Below, piece by piece: positions 9,385 through 17,545 of a stretch of DNA of 64,000 nucleotides (position 1 is its first letter; every line of letters begins with the position of its first letter). The stretch covers positions 142,702-206,701 of the forward strand of contig DIBR01000015.1 in NCBI GenBank assembly GCA_002415025.1, in the 5' to 3' direction. The notes under the pieces were generated by a model. That model did no database searches, had not been told where the DNA came from, and saw only the letters and a program-made list of their open reading frames with translations. Source of the DNA: Spongiibacteraceae bacterium UBA5047 (GTDB taxonomy: Bacteria; Pseudomonadota; Gammaproteobacteria; Pseudomonadales; Spongiibacteraceae). The position numbers and the translations under genes are program-made.

Positions 9385-11748
9385 ATGATACGCAGCAAAA
9401 AATGGCACCGCCTGATGCTGGTGACCGCAAGCCTGGCACTGCCGGGCAGCCTCAGCCTCGCGCAGAACACTCGTGTTATTGAAGAAGTCGTGGTCACTGC
9501 GCAAAAGACCGTGCAAAGCCTGCAGGATGTTCCGATTTCTGTCAGCGCCCTGTCCGGCGACTTTATGCAGGACAATGCCATTGGCGATCTGGTTGAAGTG
9601 TCAACCTACGTGCCCAATGTACGCGTGGAATTCACCAGCCCCTCTTCGCCGCAGGTCTTTATTCGCGGTTTTGGCACCAATACCTTTAACCCCAGCTTTG
9701 AGCCCGCCGTGGGTTTGGTCCAAGACGAAATCTTTTTTGGTCGCGGCACTTACTTTACCGAGTCCATGTTTGATCTGGAGCGCGTTGAAGTTCTGCGCGG
9801 CCCGCAGGGAACACTGTTCGGCAAAAACACCATTGCCGGTGTATTCAATGTCAGCAGCCGCAGTGCACCCGCCGAGGAAGGCAGCGCCGGCAATCTGTCT
9901 TACAAAAATGGCGATTTTGGCGACAACCGGCTGGAAGGTGGTATTGGCTATCGTTTCAGCCCTTCACTGGGCATTCGCGTATCGGCGCTGCTCAGCGACC
10001 GCGATGGCCGCATGGAAAACACCAAACTCGATCGCAAGGAAGACACCCGCGATCAGGATGCCTTTCGCGCCAAGCTCGAGTGGAACCCGACCGACAGTCT
10101 CGACCTGGAACTGGTGGCGCAAACCTCGGACACGACCCTCAATTTTTGGCCGCGTCAGCTGATGAATCTTGATCAGGATACCCGCGACTACCTGTCCGCT
10201 TTTGACCCGGCTATTGAAGACGACCCGACCAACTTCCAAACCAGTTTTAACAACCCCGGCGAAATGTTCAAAGGTTCGGACACGGTGCTGGCTCGCGGCA
10301 ACTGGTCTTTTGGCCCGGTGCTCGGGCTCAGCGATTTTTCCAGCACGCTGATTGTGGGCGTGTCGTGGCTGGACGTGGAGCAATTTCAGGATCTTGATGT
10401 GTCGCCGGCCGACCTGCTCAACCTTGATGAAGTCGATGACTACCGGCAGGAATCGCTGGAATGGCGCTTTAGCGGCAACGCTGACAGCCTCTTTGGGCTG
10501 GGCGGCAATGTGCAGTTTCTGGCGGGCGCCTACTATTTCCAGTCGGATTTCCGGATCATTGCAGACGTGATTATCGGCCAGGATATCGGCTCATACGCGC
10601 TGACCAAAGATGCACAACAACTGCTCTCTGGCAGCAATACGGTTCCCGGCAATCCGCTGGGTGGTGTGATTGGCGGCATACTGCCGCCGCTGACAGGCAC
10701 CATTAACCCGACTGACTTTTACCGCTTCGACTACTTTCAGGATACCGAAGCTACGTCATTGTTCGGGCAGATTGTCTGGGATATTACCGACAAGTGGGTA
10801 CTCACACCCGGCCTGCGCATCAACCGCGAAACCAAAAAGTCCACACCCACCGGCACCGGCATCTGTACCAACAAGGCGCTGGCGCCCTGCATTACGTCAA
10901 CAGTGATCAGCGCACAGGACTATGCGCCCGGTGAAATTGAGCGCACCGAAAACAACCTCTCGCCCAAAATTGCCCTGACCTATTACATCGACAACGATGT
11001 GTCGATTTACGCCTCGTGGTCAAAAGGCTTTAAAAGTGGCGGCGTCAATTCCATTTCCTTTACCGGTGACGGGCTGGAGTACGAACCCGAGAAAGCTCAA
11101 AGCTGGGAGCTCGGTCTGCGCAGTCAGTTGCTGGACAACACCCTGCAATTCAATGCCACCGCCTACCGTATGGACTTTGATGATTTGCAGGTGCTTGCCT
11201 TTAACGGACTGTTTTTTGATGTCACCAATGCCGCAGCAGCCTTTTCGCAAGGGGTGGAGCTGGATGTGCAGTGGCTTACCCCTTACGCGCCGCTCACCAT
11301 TAACAGCTCCCTGGGTTATCTGAAAGCCGAGTATAAAAAATATCCTTCGGCGCCTTCACCCATCTCACAGGGGCAAGGTGTACAACAGGATCTGGGTGGC
11401 AAAACACTGGCTTTCGCGCCTGAGGTCAATGGCACCATCAGTCCGACCCTCGAATATCAGTTCGGCGATTTTCTACTGAAAACCAGCCTGAACATTATTT
11501 ACCAGAGCAGCCATTTTACCGATACGGATCTTGATCCCAACACGGAAATTCCATCGACAGTAACGTATTCAGCGAACATCTCGCTGAAAAGCCTGGACGG
11601 CGGCTGGGCATTAACGGTGGGTGGTAAAAACCTGACCGACGAGCGCGAGCTGAATCAGGTAATCGATACCGCACTGTTTCCCGGTACCTACAATCCGAGC
11701 CAGAATCCGGGTCGCGAAATATTCACTACGCTGAGCTACCGTTGGTAA
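9385..11748 (+). CDS. TonB-dependent outer-membrane receptor
   Basis: The 787-aa protein starts with a signal peptide (LMLVTASLALPGSLSLAQ, cleavage near residue 27), then a TonB-box-like stretch EEVVVTAQK, a plug domain (about 45-160, with VFIRGFGTN and the RVEVLRGPQGTLFGKNTIAG signature), and a long beta-barrel ending in an aromatic residue (REIFTTLSYRW). It transports a substrate across the outer membrane using TonB energy. A strong AGAGGAGAT ribosome site precedes ATG 9385. As the last gene of the monooxygenase run it probably takes up the hydrophobic or bulky substrate handled by the upstream genes. Its 3' end overlaps the convergent symporter gene by 13 bases. Confidence 0.93.
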   Translation: MIRSKKWHRLMLVTASLALPGSLSLAQNTRVIEEVVVTAQKTVQSLQDVPISVSALSGDFMQDNAIGDLVEVSTYVPNVRVEFTSPSSPQVFIRGFGTNTFNPSFEPAVGLVQDEIFFGRGTYFTESMFDLERVEVLRGPQGTLFGKNTIAGVFNVSSRSAPAEEGSAGNLSYKNGDFGDNRLEGGIGYRFSPSLGIRVSALLSDRDGRMENTKLDRKEDTRDQDAFRAKLEWNPTDSLDLELVAQTSDTTLNFWPRQLMNLDQDTRDYLSAFDPAIEDDPTNFQTSFNNPGEMFKGSDTVLARGNWSFGPVLGLSDFSSTLIVGVSWLDVEQFQDLDVSPADLLNLDEVDDYRQESLEWRFSGNADSLFGLGGNVQFLAGAYYFQSDFRIIADVIIGQDIGSYALTKDAQQLLSGSNTVPGNPLGGVIGGILPPLTGTINPTDFYRFDYFQDTEATSLFGQIVWDITDKWVLTPGLRINRETKKSTPTGTGICTNKALAPCITSTVISAQDYAPGEIERTENNLSPKIALTYYIDNDVSIYASWSKGFKSGGVNSISFTGDGLEYEPEKAQSWELGLRSQLLDNTLQFNATAYRMDFDDLQVLAFNGLFFDVTNAAAAFSQGVELDVQWLTPYAPLTINSSLGYLKAEYKKYPSAPSPISQGQGVQQDLGGKTLAFAPEVNGTISPTLEYQFGDFLLKTSLNIIYQSSHFTDTDLDPNTEIPSTVTYSANISLKSLDGGWALTVGGKNLTDERELNQVIDTALFPGTYNPSQNPGREIFTTLSYRW

Positions 11749-13118
11749 GATTGATTATCGGGGGATGAGAAATAACGACGCGCCGCGGCATTTACTTTCG
11801 GCGCAAGCAGCAGTGCGGAAGTCATGGTCGGAATCGCCATCAGGGCATACATGGAATCAATCAGACTGACTATCAACTGCAGTGAAGCGACCGAACCGGC
11901 AATAACCAGCAAGGCATAAAACCAGATGTAGTGCTTTTGGTAGCGCGCACCGACCAAAAACCCCAGACATTTAGCGCCGTAGTACCAGAAGGTAAAGACC
12001 GTGCTCAAGCTGAGTACGCCCACGATCACCAATAGAATCCAGCTCGCCCCCAGCGGAAACAATTGCTGAAAGGCGTTCATGGTTAATGACACACCGTTGG
12101 TATCTGACTGCTGCCAAACACCGCTGACAACAATCACCAGCGCGGTACAGGTACATACGATCAGGGTGTCAATCACTGGCCCCAGCATAGCCACCAGCCC
12201 TTCGCGCACAGGTTCACGCGTTTTTGCGGCGCCATGCGCCATTGCCTCAGTGCCAATGCCGGCCTCGTTCGAAAATGCCGCGCGCCGAAAGCCGGTGATA
12301 ATTACCGCGCCCAGGACACCGCCCGCAGCTGCTTGCCCGCTAAACGCATCCCGGACAATCAGCGCGAGCGCCGCCGGAATCTGGTTCAGCGCAGGGATCA
12401 GCACGGCCATCGTCAGCAACAGGTAGGCTACTACCATTCCCGGCACTAGCACCGATGTGACTTTGGCAAGGCGGGGCAATTGCCCCAACGCGACAATGAC
12501 AACCAGGGCAGACAGCACGAGCCCAACCAGCAAGTCGAAAGTGAAATGATTGGAGGGCGACGCCAACCCGGCCGGAATCGCCACGGTGTCGCGCAGAATC
12601 TGCACCAACTGGTTGATCTGGAAAATTGGCATCGTGCCCAGCAAGCCGGCGAGAGCGAAAAAATAAGCCAACGGCCGCCACCGCGGCCCCAGACCTTCGC
12701 GAATCACATACATGGGCCCACCTTGCCATTCGCCGGCGCTGTCCCGCCCGCGAAACATGACCGCGAGAGTGCAGGTGTAAAACTTGGTGGCAATGCCCAG
12801 CAGCGCACTGACCCACATCCAGAACACCGCGCCCGGCCCACCCATACTGATCGCCAATGCAACACCGGCGACATTGCCCATTCCCAAGGTGCCTGACAGG
12901 GCAGTACTCAAGGCCTGAAAGTGAGACAACTGACCCGGGTCATCTGCATCGGCGGGCCGCAGCAACAAGCGCACGCTCTGTCCCAGGTAGCGATAGGGCA
13001 GAAAACGCGAATATAGAAGGAAGAAAACGCCGCCACCGAGCAACAGCGCCACCAGCGGCGGCCCCCACAGAAACGATACAAGATTGTTGAGTACGGATTG
13101 GACATCATCAAGAGACAT
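11736..13118 (-). CDS. Alanine/glycine:cation symporter (AGCS) family protein
   Basis: A 460-aa transporter with about 11 membrane helices. It shows AGCS features: a long loop with GTLGMGNVAGVALAISMGGPGA (positions about 80-100), FRAVM-like CTLAVMFRGRD, the WQGGPMY motif and FSNEAGIGTEAMAHGAAKT. The family imports alanine or glycine with sodium or protons. I place the start at ATG 13118 (MSLDDVQSVLNN); an in-frame start at 13154 adds 12 residues. It is convergent with the TonB receptor (13-base overlap) and divergent from the ECF sigma factor, so it is probably its own transcription unit. Confidence 0.9.
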   Translation of the reverse strand: MSLDDVQSVLNNLVSFLWGPPLVALLLGGGVFFLLYSRFLPYRYLGQSVRLLLRPADADDPGQLSHFQALSTALSGTLGMGNVAGVALAISMGGPGAVFWMWVSALLGIATKFYTCTLAVMFRGRDSAGEWQGGPMYVIREGLGPRWRPLAYFFALAGLLGTMPIFQINQLVQILRDTVAIPAGLASPSNHFTFDLLVGLVLSALVVIVALGQLPRLAKVTSVLVPGMVVAYLLLTMAVLIPALNQIPAALALIVRDAFSGQAAAGGVLGAVIITGFRRAAFSNEAGIGTEAMAHGAAKTREPVREGLVAMLGPVIDTLIVCTCTALVIVVSGVWQQSDTNGVSLTMNAFQQLFPLGASWILLVIVGVLSLSTVFTFWYYGAKCLGFLVGARYQKHYIWFYALLVIAGSVASLQLIVSLIDSMYALMAIPTMTSALLLAPKVNAAARRYFSSPDNQSYQR

Positions 13119-13230
13119 AGCGCACAAGCTTAACAAGCGCAGGCCGTTTAGCAAGCGTGACGCCGAAATTCGAGGTGATCCAGCCGGCGGAAAACGGTAT
13201 AAAGAGTGAAGGAGAATCAGGCAAATTGTA

Positions 13231-14466
13231 ATGGATATACAAACAACGCTGACCGCACTCTACCGCGACGAATCACGACGCATACTCGCCACACTCATCC
13301 GCCTTTTGGGCGATTTTGATCTGGCCGAGGAAGCCTTGCAGGACGCATTTATCGCCGCTGCCGAGCAATGGCCAAAAGACGCGGTACCTTCCAACCCCCG
13401 CGCCTGGCTCGTATCGGCAGGTCGATTCAAAGCCATTGACGGCATTCGGCGGCAGCGCCGCATTGTGTACAATGGCGACAATCAGGTGGAGCAGGCTGCG
13501 GAAGATATACCTGCACCTCACGAACCGCTGGATGATCATATCAACGACGACCATCTGCGCTTGATCTTTACCTGCTGCCACCCGGCCCTCGCGCGCGAGG
13601 CCCAGGTTGCGCTAACACTGCGCACTGTATGCGACCTGACTACCGAAGAAATTGCCAGCGCCTTCCTCAGCACCCCGGCAACGATTGCCCAACGTATCGT
13701 GCGCGCGAAGAATAAAATTCGCGATGCCGGCATTCCCTACGAACTACCCGGCCCCGAGGATCTGCACACCCGTCTGGATTCCGTCCTGCAAGTGGTTTAT
13801 CTGGTATTCAACGAGGGTTATTCGGCGACTACCGGCGACACCTTGACGCGTCAGGACCTCTCTCAGGAAGCCATACGGCTGGGCCGCCTGCTTGCAGTCC
13901 TTATACCCGACACTGACACTCTGGGATTGCTCGCGCTTATGCTCTTGCACGAATCCCGCCGCAGTGCGCGCTGCACACCCGACGGAGAGCTGATTCTGCT
14001 CGAAGAGCAACAGCGCGACTTGTGGAACCAAGAGCTGATTGCCGAAGGTTCCCGCCTGGTGGAACAGGCCTTGCGAATGCAACCCGTGGGGCTGTATGCA
14101 CTTCAAGCCGGTATTGCCGCCGTGCATGGCGCTGCTCGCCATGCCGACGAAACCGACTGGGCAGAGATTGTCGGCTTTTATGATCTGCTACAGCGCGCAG
14201 CCCCCTCTCCAGTGGTTGCACTCAATCGCGCAGTTGCCATTGCCATGCGCGACGGCCCGGCCGCCGGCTTGCTGCTGCTCGACGACCTAAGCAGCGAAAA
14301 GGCCTTGCTCAACTACCTGCCAGCGCATGCAGCCCGAGCTGATCTGTGTCGCCGACTGGGGCGGCCGGACGAGGCTCGAACGAGTTATGAGCGCGCGCTG
14401 GCGTTATCACAACAAGATTCCCAACGCCGCTATCTGCAAAAGCGCTTGCGGGAACTCGCCTGCTAA
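13231..14466 (+). CDS. RNA polymerase sigma factor, ECF42-like with C-terminal helical domain
   Basis: The 411-aa protein begins with sigma-70 region 2 (ILATLIRLLGDFDLAEEALQDAFIAAAEQWP, about residues 18-48) and a region 4 helix-turn-helix (LTTEEIASAFLSTPATIAQRIVRAK, about 135-160). It then has a 230-residue alpha-helical extension (DLHTRLDSVLQVVYLVFNEGYSA onward; APSPVVALNRAVA). This is the layout of ECF42-type sigma factors, whose TPR-like extension is needed for function. Those genes normally sit beside a DGPF/YCII-domain protein gene; none is visible here. A GGAGAA ribosome site lies before ATG 13231. Its targets are not known. Confidence 0.9.
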   Translation: MDIQTTLTALYRDESRRILATLIRLLGDFDLAEEALQDAFIAAAEQWPKDAVPSNPRAWLVSAGRFKAIDGIRRQRRIVYNGDNQVEQAAEDIPAPHEPLDDHINDDHLRLIFTCCHPALAREAQVALTLRTVCDLTTEEIASAFLSTPATIAQRIVRAKNKIRDAGIPYELPGPEDLHTRLDSVLQVVYLVFNEGYSATTGDTLTRQDLSQEAIRLGRLLAVLIPDTDTLGLLALMLLHESRRSARCTPDGELILLEEQQRDLWNQELIAEGSRLVEQALRMQPVGLYALQAGIAAVHGAARHADETDWAEIVGFYDLLQRAAPSPVVALNRAVAIAMRDGPAAGLLLLDDLSSEKALLNYLPAHAARADLCRRLGRPDEARTSYERALALSQQDSQRRYLQKRLRELAC

Positions 14467-14521
14467 TGTGAGCTGAGCCAGCTGCGGAGCGGTTGCGGCT
14501 GGGTTTATGCGCTATCTGGGC

Positions 14522-14677
14522 CTACTGTGATTCCGCAGCCTCAACACCCGGTCTCTCGTCGCGCCCCCCGGTCACATCGCCGAACAGCGCATATACCGCG
14601 ACGCCTGCGGCGGCAACCAGCGCGACAAACAGGATTGTCTCTACAACCGCTCGATGCGAGCCTTTAAACCTAGACAT
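14522..14677 (-). CDS. Small single-pass membrane protein (51 aa), pilin-like hydrophobic segment
   Basis: A 51-codon gene with ATG at 14677 and TAG at 14522, preceded by a very good purine-rich ribosome site (GAGGAAGTAAAGGAA directly upstream). The product has a basic N-terminus (MSRFKGSHRA), one membrane helix (VVETILFVALVAAAGVAVYALFG, about 11-33) and an acidic tail. The helix, with one Glu near its start followed by VALxAxAxxxVYxLFGD, resembles the core of small Flp/TadE-like pilin-related proteins, but the usual processing-site Gly is not at the right spacing. It is convergent with the sigma factor gene and divergent from the P450 gene. Function unknown. Confidence 0.55.
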   Translation of the reverse strand: MSRFKGSHRAVVETILFVALVAAAGVAVYALFGDVTGGRDERPGVEAAESQ

Positions 14678-14846
14678 TTCCTTTACTTCCTCTACCGGCA
14701 GGAAAATTCTGCGTCAACAACCTGCAGACTTAACGAACAGGTCGCTAGACCAGGTTCAGCCGCCAGTCTACCATCAGCTTCACCAAGGCTGGTTAATTGC
14801 CCCCGCGCCGTATTCCGGGAACGTCGACGGCATGAACGCTCTGTCA

Positions 14847-14875
14847 TGTCACCCGGTATCTGCGCCGCCTATACT
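14847..14875 (+). promoter_or_regulatory. Candidate promoter of the P450 gene
   Basis: A -10-like TATACT (14870-14875) is preceded at 18 bases by ATGTCA (4 of 6 matches to the -35 consensus), about 40 bases before the P450 start. It is a sequence match only; the -35 is weak. Confidence 0.3.
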
Positions 14876-14915
14876 GCTACAACACACCCACTCGCGATGA
14901 TTCAAGGAGGCACGT

Positions 14916-16169
14916 ATGTCCGGCTGCCCGGTTCACCAAGGCCCAATCGACAACATTCTCGATCCATCCATTTTTGCGGGCGGCATGCCCTACGAATCGC
15001 TGGCGGAACTGCGCCAACGCGGGCCGATTGTTCGCATGGAAGACAACATTACCGGCGTACCTTACTGGCTGGTAACGCGGCGCGAAGAGCTGGATTTTAT
15101 CGAACGCAACCCGGAGATATTCTCTTCTCAGGCGCGCAGCGCCATGCCGATGGAAGATGACCAGGAGATGGTGGACAACATCAGCGCCAAAATGCTGATC
15201 AATATGGATGAACCGCGCCACATGAAAATGCGCCGGGTCGTGCGAGACGCGTTTACCCCTCGCGCGGTTGATCAGCACCTGCCCTTTCTCGAAGAGCATG
15301 CAAAGAAGGTTCTTGACGCCGTAGCGGCAAAAGGCGAATGCGAGTTTGTAACTGAGGTAGCCTCTGAGCTACCCCTGTTTACAATTCTGCATTTACTCGA
15401 CGTGCCAGCCGAAGATCGCAACAAGGTTTTCGACTGGACCAACCGCATGATGTTCGCCGATGACCCTGACGCCTCCGGCGGCAAGGAGGACGCTGAAGCC
15501 GCCGCTGCGGAGCTGATGGAATACGCCTACATGCTCAAAGTGGGCTGGGACAGCGAGCCGCGCGATACCGTAACCGGCGCCCTGCTGCGCGGAGAAATTG
15601 ACGGCGAGCCTATCAGTGACGAAGAGTTTATCTGGATGTTTCTGATGACCATCACCGCCGGCAACGAAAGTACGCGCACCAGCATCAGCCACGGTATGCG
15701 CCTCTTGATGGAGCATCCGGACCAATTGGAGTGGCTGCGCCAGAACCCCGACCAGATTCCAAACGCGGTCGACGAAATGCTGCGCTACAACACGGCCTTC
15801 GTCTGCATGAAACGCACCGCCATGCAGGATATCGAAGTGGGCGGCCAGCAGATTAAGCAGGGCGACAAAATTATTCTGCACTACCACACGGTTAATCATG
15901 ACGAGCAGGTATTTGGTGACGACGCCATGCAATTTGACGTAAAGCGCGCCCAGCGCCACAAGGATCTGAGTCGCGACTTGCGCTCCTTCGGCACCGGCTC
16001 ACATTTCTGCCTGGGTACGCATTTGGCGAAACAGGAAATGCGAATCATGTTCGAGCAGATTTTACCGCGCCTGCGTAACCCGGAGTTTGCGGGGCCGGTA
16101 AAATATATGCAGTCCTATTTCATCAATGGCATTCGGGAAATGCCGATTCGGTTTACCGCAGAGTCCTGA
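14916..16169 (+). CDS. Cytochrome P450
   Basis: A 417-aa soluble bacterial P450. The I-helix oxygen-activation motif is TAGNEST (about residues 248-254), the K-helix ExxR is EMLR, and the haem loop is SFGTGSHFCLGTHLAK (FGxGxHxCxG, Cys the iron ligand). There is no membrane anchor, so it depends on a separate ferredoxin and reductase, neither of which is in the window. It has an ideal AAGGAGG ribosome site. Relatives with this N-terminus (HQGPIDNILDPSIFAGGMPYE) hydroxylate terpenes, steroids or fatty acids; it may serve the same compound class as the monooxygenase run but lies outside that operon. Confidence 0.93.
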   Translation: MSGCPVHQGPIDNILDPSIFAGGMPYESLAELRQRGPIVRMEDNITGVPYWLVTRREELDFIERNPEIFSSQARSAMPMEDDQEMVDNISAKMLINMDEPRHMKMRRVVRDAFTPRAVDQHLPFLEEHAKKVLDAVAAKGECEFVTEVASELPLFTILHLLDVPAEDRNKVFDWTNRMMFADDPDASGGKEDAEAAAAELMEYAYMLKVGWDSEPRDTVTGALLRGEIDGEPISDEEFIWMFLMTITAGNESTRTSISHGMRLLMEHPDQLEWLRQNPDQIPNAVDEMLRYNTAFVCMKRTAMQDIEVGGQQIKQGDKIILHYHTVNHDEQVFGDDAMQFDVKRAQRHKDLSRDLRSFGTGSHFCLGTHLAKQEMRIMFEQILPRLRNPEFAGPVKYMQSYFINGIREMPIRFTAES

Positions 16170-16181
16170 GTGCGTCACCCG

Positions 16182-16206
16182 TGGCGGCGGCCTTTAGCCG
16201 CCGCCA
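16182..16206. terminator. Hairpin between convergent P450 and SGNH genes
   Basis: A perfect 10-bp inverted repeat, TGGCGGCGGC (16182-16191) and GCCGCCGCCA (16197-16206), with a 5-base loop CTTTA, lies between the P450 stop and the end of the SGNH gene and includes the latter's last codons. It could stop transcription from both sides. There is no T-run, so it is not a classical intrinsic terminator. Confidence 0.4.
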
Positions 16207-16946
16207 TTGCACAACACAGCGATGCTGCTTAAAGCGCCGGTTCGGTCGCTACATTCGGCCAGCAGCGCGCGAACCCATAAACCGTATTGCTTGGCCGAGG
16301 GGTGCAGGCCATCCTCCGCTAGCAGTGTTGTGTCATCCAGCGCCTGTCGGGAGATGAGAGTGACATTCAAACGAGCAACCCTGAAATCACGGCTGACTGT
16401 ACTATTGATCACATTGAAACGGTCGATCGCTTTCGATACGGATGCGCCGCTTTCCCCGAGACTCAGGCCAAAGGTCGTAAACGCGTAATCCGGAATCGAT
16501 AGCAGAAATACGCGGTCTGCCCGGCCACCGGCCAACGCAATGCTGCGTTGCAACAAGGTCTTTAAGTCCTGGCGATACTCGACTTCACTGCGCCCCTGAA
16601 ACTGGTTGTTAACCCCGATCTGCAGGGCAACGAGATCGTAAGGCGGCGATATCACGCCGGAAGAGGAGTTGTCATTCAACGCGCGCCGCTCAATCGCGCT
16701 CAATAAATTGCCAGTCGTCCAACCCGTGGCCGCCACAATGTCAGTCTCTACAACCACACCGCGCCGCGCCGACAACTGGCGGGCCAGTTGCTGCGGCCAG
16801 CTCATGCTGGGCGGCACGCCCTCGCCAACGGTATAGGAGTCGCCCAAGGCAAGAAAACGCAGAGGGTGTTCTGCAGGCGAATTAGCCCGGACGAGCGAGA
16901 TGCCGAGCATCAACATCAAAGCAAGCGCTCTGATACGGACTACCAC
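16194..16946 (-). CDS. SGNH/GDSL-family hydrolase, secreted
   Basis: A 250-aa protein with an N-terminal signal peptide (IRALALMLMLGISLVRA, cleavage near residue 22). The SGNH blocks are visible: block I LALGDSYTVGEG (nucleophile Ser), block III Gly/Asn in IGVNNQF, and block V DGLHPS with the catalytic Asp and His. It is likely a periplasmic or exported esterase or lipase acting on an acyl ester; the substrate is unknown. It follows the small membrane-protein gene at 17457 by 19 bases, so the two may be co-transcribed. Confidence 0.88.
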   Translation of the reverse strand: MVVRIRALALMLMLGISLVRANSPAEHPLRFLALGDSYTVGEGVPPSMSWPQQLARQLSARRGVVVETDIVAATGWTTGNLLSAIERRALNDNSSSGVISPPYDLVALQIGVNNQFQGRSEVEYRQDLKTLLQRSIALAGGRADRVFLLSIPDYAFTTFGLSLGESGASVSKAIDRFNVINSTVSRDFRVARLNVTLISRQALDDTTLLAEDGLHPSAKQYGLWVRALLAECSDRTGALSSIAVLCNGGG

Positions 16947-16965
16947 GCTGCGTTCAACATCCCGC

Positions 16966-17457
16966 TCAGGCAGATGGGTCGCGCTTCTTTTTGCCCGGCC
17001 AGGTCGTTAACTCCAGCCCCCAGAAAAACAGAGCGCCGCCAACGATAGCCGCTATTGCGCCCAGCGCGAGCATGCCTTGCACGATCCCTTCAGCAATTGC
17101 GCTGCCCTCAAAGCCGGCACCGGCAATCGGGGTTGCCTGACTGGTGCCCAGCACGGCTGCCAATGTAAGCGACAACCAGATGATGACCATACCGGCCACG
17201 TTGAAATAGTAGGTATAGCGCAGTTGGGTGAATGACAACTGCAGGCGCTGCCAGGCCAGGCCGATAATCAGCAGGGCCATGCCGCCCTGCACCGCACTCA
17301 GATGCGCCGACAACCCCATGCGGGGATTGGTGAAATACGGAATAAACAGGCCTTCGATCAGGCCCACCAGAAATAGCACGGCGCCCCACACCAGCACGCG
17401 CCGGGATTTTTCTTCGATTTCATCGACCTGACCTATCGGATCAATATAACGCTGCAT
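16966..17457 (-). CDS. Small integral membrane protein resembling hydroxylaminobenzene mutase
   Basis: A 163-aa protein with four membrane helices. The stretch IPYFTNPRMGLSAHLSAVQGG (after TM1) closely resembles the conserved segment of HabA/HabB hydroxylaminobenzene mutases and related proteins. HabA/HabB isomerise hydroxylaminobenzene to 2-aminophenol. Whether this protein catalyses such a reaction is not certain; many relatives have no known role. It is followed by the SGNH hydrolase gene at 19 bases. Confidence 0.6.
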   Translation of the reverse strand: MQRYIDPIGQVDEIEEKSRRVLVWGAVLFLVGLIEGLFIPYFTNPRMGLSAHLSAVQGGMALLIIGLAWQRLQLSFTQLRYTYYFNVAGMVIIWLSLTLAAVLGTSQATPIAGAGFEGSAIAEGIVQGMLALGAIAAIVGGALFFWGLELTTWPGKKKRDPSA

Positions 17458-17479
17458 CTGTCTGCCCCTTTTCTGTTGT

Positions 17480-17500
17480 TGTTAATTGTTGTTATTAACA
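17480..17500. promoter_or_regulatory. Inverted repeat upstream of the HAB-like gene
   Basis: TGTTAAT (17480-17486) and ATTAACA (17494-17500) form a perfect 7-bp inverted repeat with 7-base spacing in an AT-rich stretch about 25-45 bases before the start at 17457. The placement suits a repressor or activator site; no protein can be named. Confidence 0.25.
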
Positions 17501-17545
17501 GGGTACGTACGCCAGTCGCCAGCAGATCTTTTTTATCAGGGCTGC

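Noticed and set aside
14493..14900. Plus-strand open frame of 135 codons
   Set aside because: It is antisense to the 51-aa gene, has no ribosome site, and no domain.
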